Shown: positions 22,718 to 24,785 of the stretch, in pieces | Layout: each line of letters begins with the position of its first letter | How positions within the stretch are numbered: position 1 is the first letter of the stretch | Assembly (NCBI RefSeq): GCF_000972705.2 | Contig: NZ_LATL02000120.1 | Span: 1 to 24,785 of the forward strand | DNA from: Limnoraphis robusta CS-951 | Lineage (GTDB): Bacteria; Cyanobacteriota; Cyanobacteriia; Cyanobacteriales; Microcoleaceae | Direction of reading: 5' to 3' | Length of the DNA: 24,785 nt | Position numbers and translations under genes: made by a program | Notes under the pieces: generated by a model | What the model was told of the DNA's origin: nothing | Seen by the model: the letters and a program-made list of their open reading frames with translations, nothing else | The model's database searches: none

Positions 22718-23749
22718 ATGAATGACCCAATATTTCAACCGATATTTAAAGGCACAGGTAAACCCAACCCAAAAGCCATTTCTAAGCTTCCTTCCCCTCC
22801 ACCCTGGCGAAAAATTGATCGCCGCCAACCGGAAAGAGGCGCCACCTTTCAAGCCCAACCCACCGAAATAGAAATGGTGAATGCAGCCTTATATTTGCGT
22901 CGCCCCCTATTAGTAACAGGAAAACCGGGAACGGGTAAAAGTTCCCTGGCTTACGCCGTCGCCCATGAACTCAACCTCGGAGAAGTTCTTTACTGGCCGA
23001 TAACAACGCGAACAACCCTCAAAGATGGGTTATATTTATATGATGCGATCGCCCGTTTACAAGATATCGGAGAAAAAGATAGAAGCAATTTCGAGAATAT
23101 TGGTAAATACATCCGTTTGGGGCCACTCGGAACGGCGTTGTTACCTTCTAATAAACCCCGTGTTTTGTTAGTTGATGAAATTGATAAAAGCGATATTGAT
23201 TTACCCAATGATTTACTTTATGTTTTTGAAGAAGGAGAATTTGAAATTCCGGAATTAGTGAGAATTGAAGAAATTAAAGGGTCAGTCGAAGTCCGAACTG
23301 CTTATAAAAATAATAGCCAAGATAAAACAACAATAATTCAAGGAGGTCGTGTTGTTTGCAGTCAATTTCCCCTGATGATATTAACCAGCAACGGTGAACG
23401 AGATTTTCCCCCGCCATTTTTAAGACGTTGCGTGCGGTTAACGATGGAAGAACCCAACGAAAAACGTTTGGAAGAAATTGTCAAAGCGCATTTTGAACAA
23501 GAAGAAAATGGGGCAGAAAAAATAGCAGAATCCGAAGAATTGATTCAAGAACTTGTCAAAAAGTTTGTGAAAAAACGTTCAGATCGCAATAAAGGAGATT
23601 TGGCAACCGACCAACTTCTTAATGCCGTTTATCTGGTGATGCGAGAACGAACTTCCGATTTAACTAACCGAGAAAATCTTATTAATAGACTGTGGAAACA
23701 CCTAAACAGCAGCGAAGATCAACTATCGGACAATTCGCCCAACAGTTAA
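22718..23749 (+). CDS. MoxR-family AAA+ ATPase
   Basis: A 343-residue AAA+ protein of the MoxR group. Walker A is GKPGTGKSS at residues 68-76, Walker B is VLLVDEID at about 149-157 (followed by KSDIDLPNDLLYVFEEGEFEIPE, typical of MoxR), sensor 1 is ILTSNGE near 224, and an arginine-finger region is PPFLRRCVRL near 232-241. A helical lid domain completes it. MoxR ATPases act as remodelling chaperones; in VMAP systems they are thought to gate activation. ATG at 22718 was chosen. A TTG at 22703 overlaps the upstream stop but has GGAGG only one base away. The 3' end overlaps the next gene by 58 nt if that gene starts at GTG 23692. Confidence 0.92.
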   Translation: MNDPIFQPIFKGTGKPNPKAISKLPSPPPWRKIDRRQPERGATFQAQPTEIEMVNAALYLRRPLLVTGKPGTGKSSLAYAVAHELNLGEVLYWPITTRTTLKDGLYLYDAIARLQDIGEKDRSNFENIGKYIRLGPLGTALLPSNKPRVLLVDEIDKSDIDLPNDLLYVFEEGEFEIPELVRIEEIKGSVEVRTAYKNNSQDKTTIIQGGRVVCSQFPLMILTSNGERDFPPPFLRRCVRLTMEEPNEKRLEEIVKAHFEQEENGAEKIAESEELIQELVKKFVKKRSDRNKGDLATDQLLNAVYLVMRERTSDLTNRENLINRLWKHLNSSEDQLSDNSPNS

Positions 23750-24785
23750 AACGTTCGGGACTAGAATTGAATGCGGCCGACCTGGCCGACCTGCTTTGGC
23801 TGGCTCAATTTATTGAGTCGGAAAGTGAGATTTATTCTGAAGAAATATCCGAAGAAAGTTTAACATCAAGTTCAACACAAACGAATAGTATTGATGATAT
23901 AATTAATCATACAGATATCTCAATATCCGAACCGACTTTTAATTTATATTCTAACGAAGAATCCTCATCAATACCTGAAACAACAGAATCTTTTGAACCT
24001 TCACAAACAGACCAAAAAGTATTACCTTTTCCCGTTCCCTCCGCCCCCGCTATTCGGACACGTTTAGACTTGGCGCGTGCGTTGCGTCCATTGATGCGGA
24101 AGGTACCGTCGCGCATTTTGGTTGATGTCGATGAAGAAGCTACCGTGACTCAACTCGCTGAGACGCGCATCTGTGTCCCCGTCGTCCGACCCACCCCGGA
24201 ACGTTGGCTTGACCTGGATTTAGTGGTAGAATCTTCTAAAACAACGGTATTATGGAAACGTGCGATCGCCGAATTGCAACACCTGATGGAATATCAGGGA
24301 GCGTTTCGGACGGTGCGGACTTGGCGGTTGCAAGCCGAAGAACAGACTGTACAACTGTTTCCCCGTTGGAATGAACGTCTAGAAAACCGTTTAACTCAGC
24401 GTCCCCGCAGTATTCGAGAATTAGTTGACCCGTCGGGGCGGCGTTTGATATTATATGTTAGTGATTGTACTTCGGCGTTGTGGCGACAAGGGATAATTTA
24501 CGAAACGTTGTGGCAATGGTCGCAAACCCAACCTGTGGCGTTAATGCAGATGTTACCGGAACGGTTATGGTCGCGCACGGCTTTGAGTAATGGTTATATT
24601 GTCCGGTTGGGGAGTCCGGTTGCGGGGTTGCCGAATGCGAGGTTAGATGTAGAAGGTTTACCCGAACTTGATGAGTGGGATGAGTGGGACGAACCGGAGG
24701 AAGTTAGCGACGGTAGATTATTAACTTTACCCATAATAACACTTGACCCTAATTCTTTTCGACGTTGGGCGCGAGTGTTGGCGGG
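23692..24785 (+). CDS. SAV_2336-family protein (partial, runs off the right edge)
   Basis: An open frame in phase with position 23692, without stop to the window end (at least 364 codons). The N-terminal segment FAQQLKRSGLELNAADLADL and LLWLAQFI resembles the start of SAV_2336-like proteins. A polar Ser/Glu-rich linker follows (residues about 45-115), then the conserved core LARALRPLMRKVPS, LDLVVESSKTTVLWKRA, GAFRTVRTWRL, LILYVSDCTSALWRQG, ALMQMLPERLW and a late TLPIITLDP. This is the third component of VMAP/MoxR cassettes; a vWA-type or fused effector C-terminus is expected beyond the edge and cannot be seen. The only upstream start in frame is GTG 23692, inside the MoxR gene. TTG at the ELN position is an alternative that would shorten the N-terminus. 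Confidence 0.78.
   Translation, partial: METPKQQRRSTIGQFAQQLKRSGLELNAADLADLLWLAQFIESESEIYSEEISEESLTSSSTQTNSIDDIINHTDISISEPTFNLYSNEESSSIPETTESFEPSQTDQKVLPFPVPSAPAIRTRLDLARALRPLMRKVPSRILVDVDEEATVTQLAETRICVPVVRPTPERWLDLDLVVESSKTTVLWKRAIAELQHLMEYQGAFRTVRTWRLQAEEQTVQLFPRWNERLENRLTQRPRSIRELVDPSGRRLILYVSDCTSALWRQGIIYETLWQWSQTQPVALMQMLPERLWSRTALSNGYIVRLGSPVAGLPNARLDVEGLPELDEWDEWDEPEEVSDGRLLTLPIITLDPNSFRRWARVLA

Noticed and set aside
1..24785. tRNA, rRNA or insertion sequence
   Set aside because: No cloverleaf-like or rRNA-like segments and no transposase-like frame or terminal inverted repeats were recognised by eye.

Overview
The window is chromosomal DNA from a cyanobacterium, probably a filamentous one. 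The HIP1 octamer GCGATCGC occurs about fifteen times on both sides of the window, for example near 6336, 8628, 13420, 16204, 21241, 22531, 23045 and 24262. Several proteins belong to families typical of large cyanobacterial genomes: pentapeptide repeats, TPR and WD40 proteins, an FGE-like protein, and a vWA/MoxR-type conflict system. The genus cannot be fixed from this sequence alone.

Region 1 (1-17094) is a contractile injection system (CIS) locus made of two divergent operons. The rightward operon (7969-17094) encodes an exported TPR protein, a pseudokinase fused through one membrane helix to a PstS-like binding domain, a 50-residue helical protein, the tail tube (gp19/Cis1 type), a long disordered protein, the CIS tube-associated protein (Cis7/Afp7 type) and the VgrG/gp5-like spike (Cis8). 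The leftward operon (7726-260) encodes a membrane-anchored pentapeptide protein, a DUF4159-like protein, and two large single-pass membrane proteins built alike: a beta-rich domain of about 380 residues, one helix, then a WD40 propeller or Ig-like repeats. Sheath, gp25/gpJ-type baseplate, cap and AAA+ genes are not here, so the apparatus must be split across the genome. The number of membrane proteins fits a membrane-docked CIS like the thylakoid-anchored one known from Anabaena. The putative extracytoplasmic parts repeatedly carry cysteine pairs, which gives a testable topology.

Region 2 (17095-19485) is a transition zone with decayed material: a start-less zinc-ribbon reading frame, an internally deleted YbhB/PEBP gene, an intact Tat-exported aldo/keto reductase, and a 49-residue fragment resembling the N-terminus of a longer cyanobacterial protein.

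Region 3 (19486-24785) contains an FGE-like protein without the canonical catalytic cysteines, a small secreted protein, a tiny stand-alone MshEN-like two-repeat protein, and a three-gene NTP-dependent conflict-type cassette: a VMAP-like protein, a MoxR AAA+ ATPase, and a SAV_2336-family protein that runs off the right edge. The cassette genes are packed with 8-nt spacing and then a 58-nt overlap, which suggests one operon. The left edge (1-259) is a cluster of GTTGGGTT/AACCCAAC repeats that ends exactly at the stop codon of the last leftward CIS gene.
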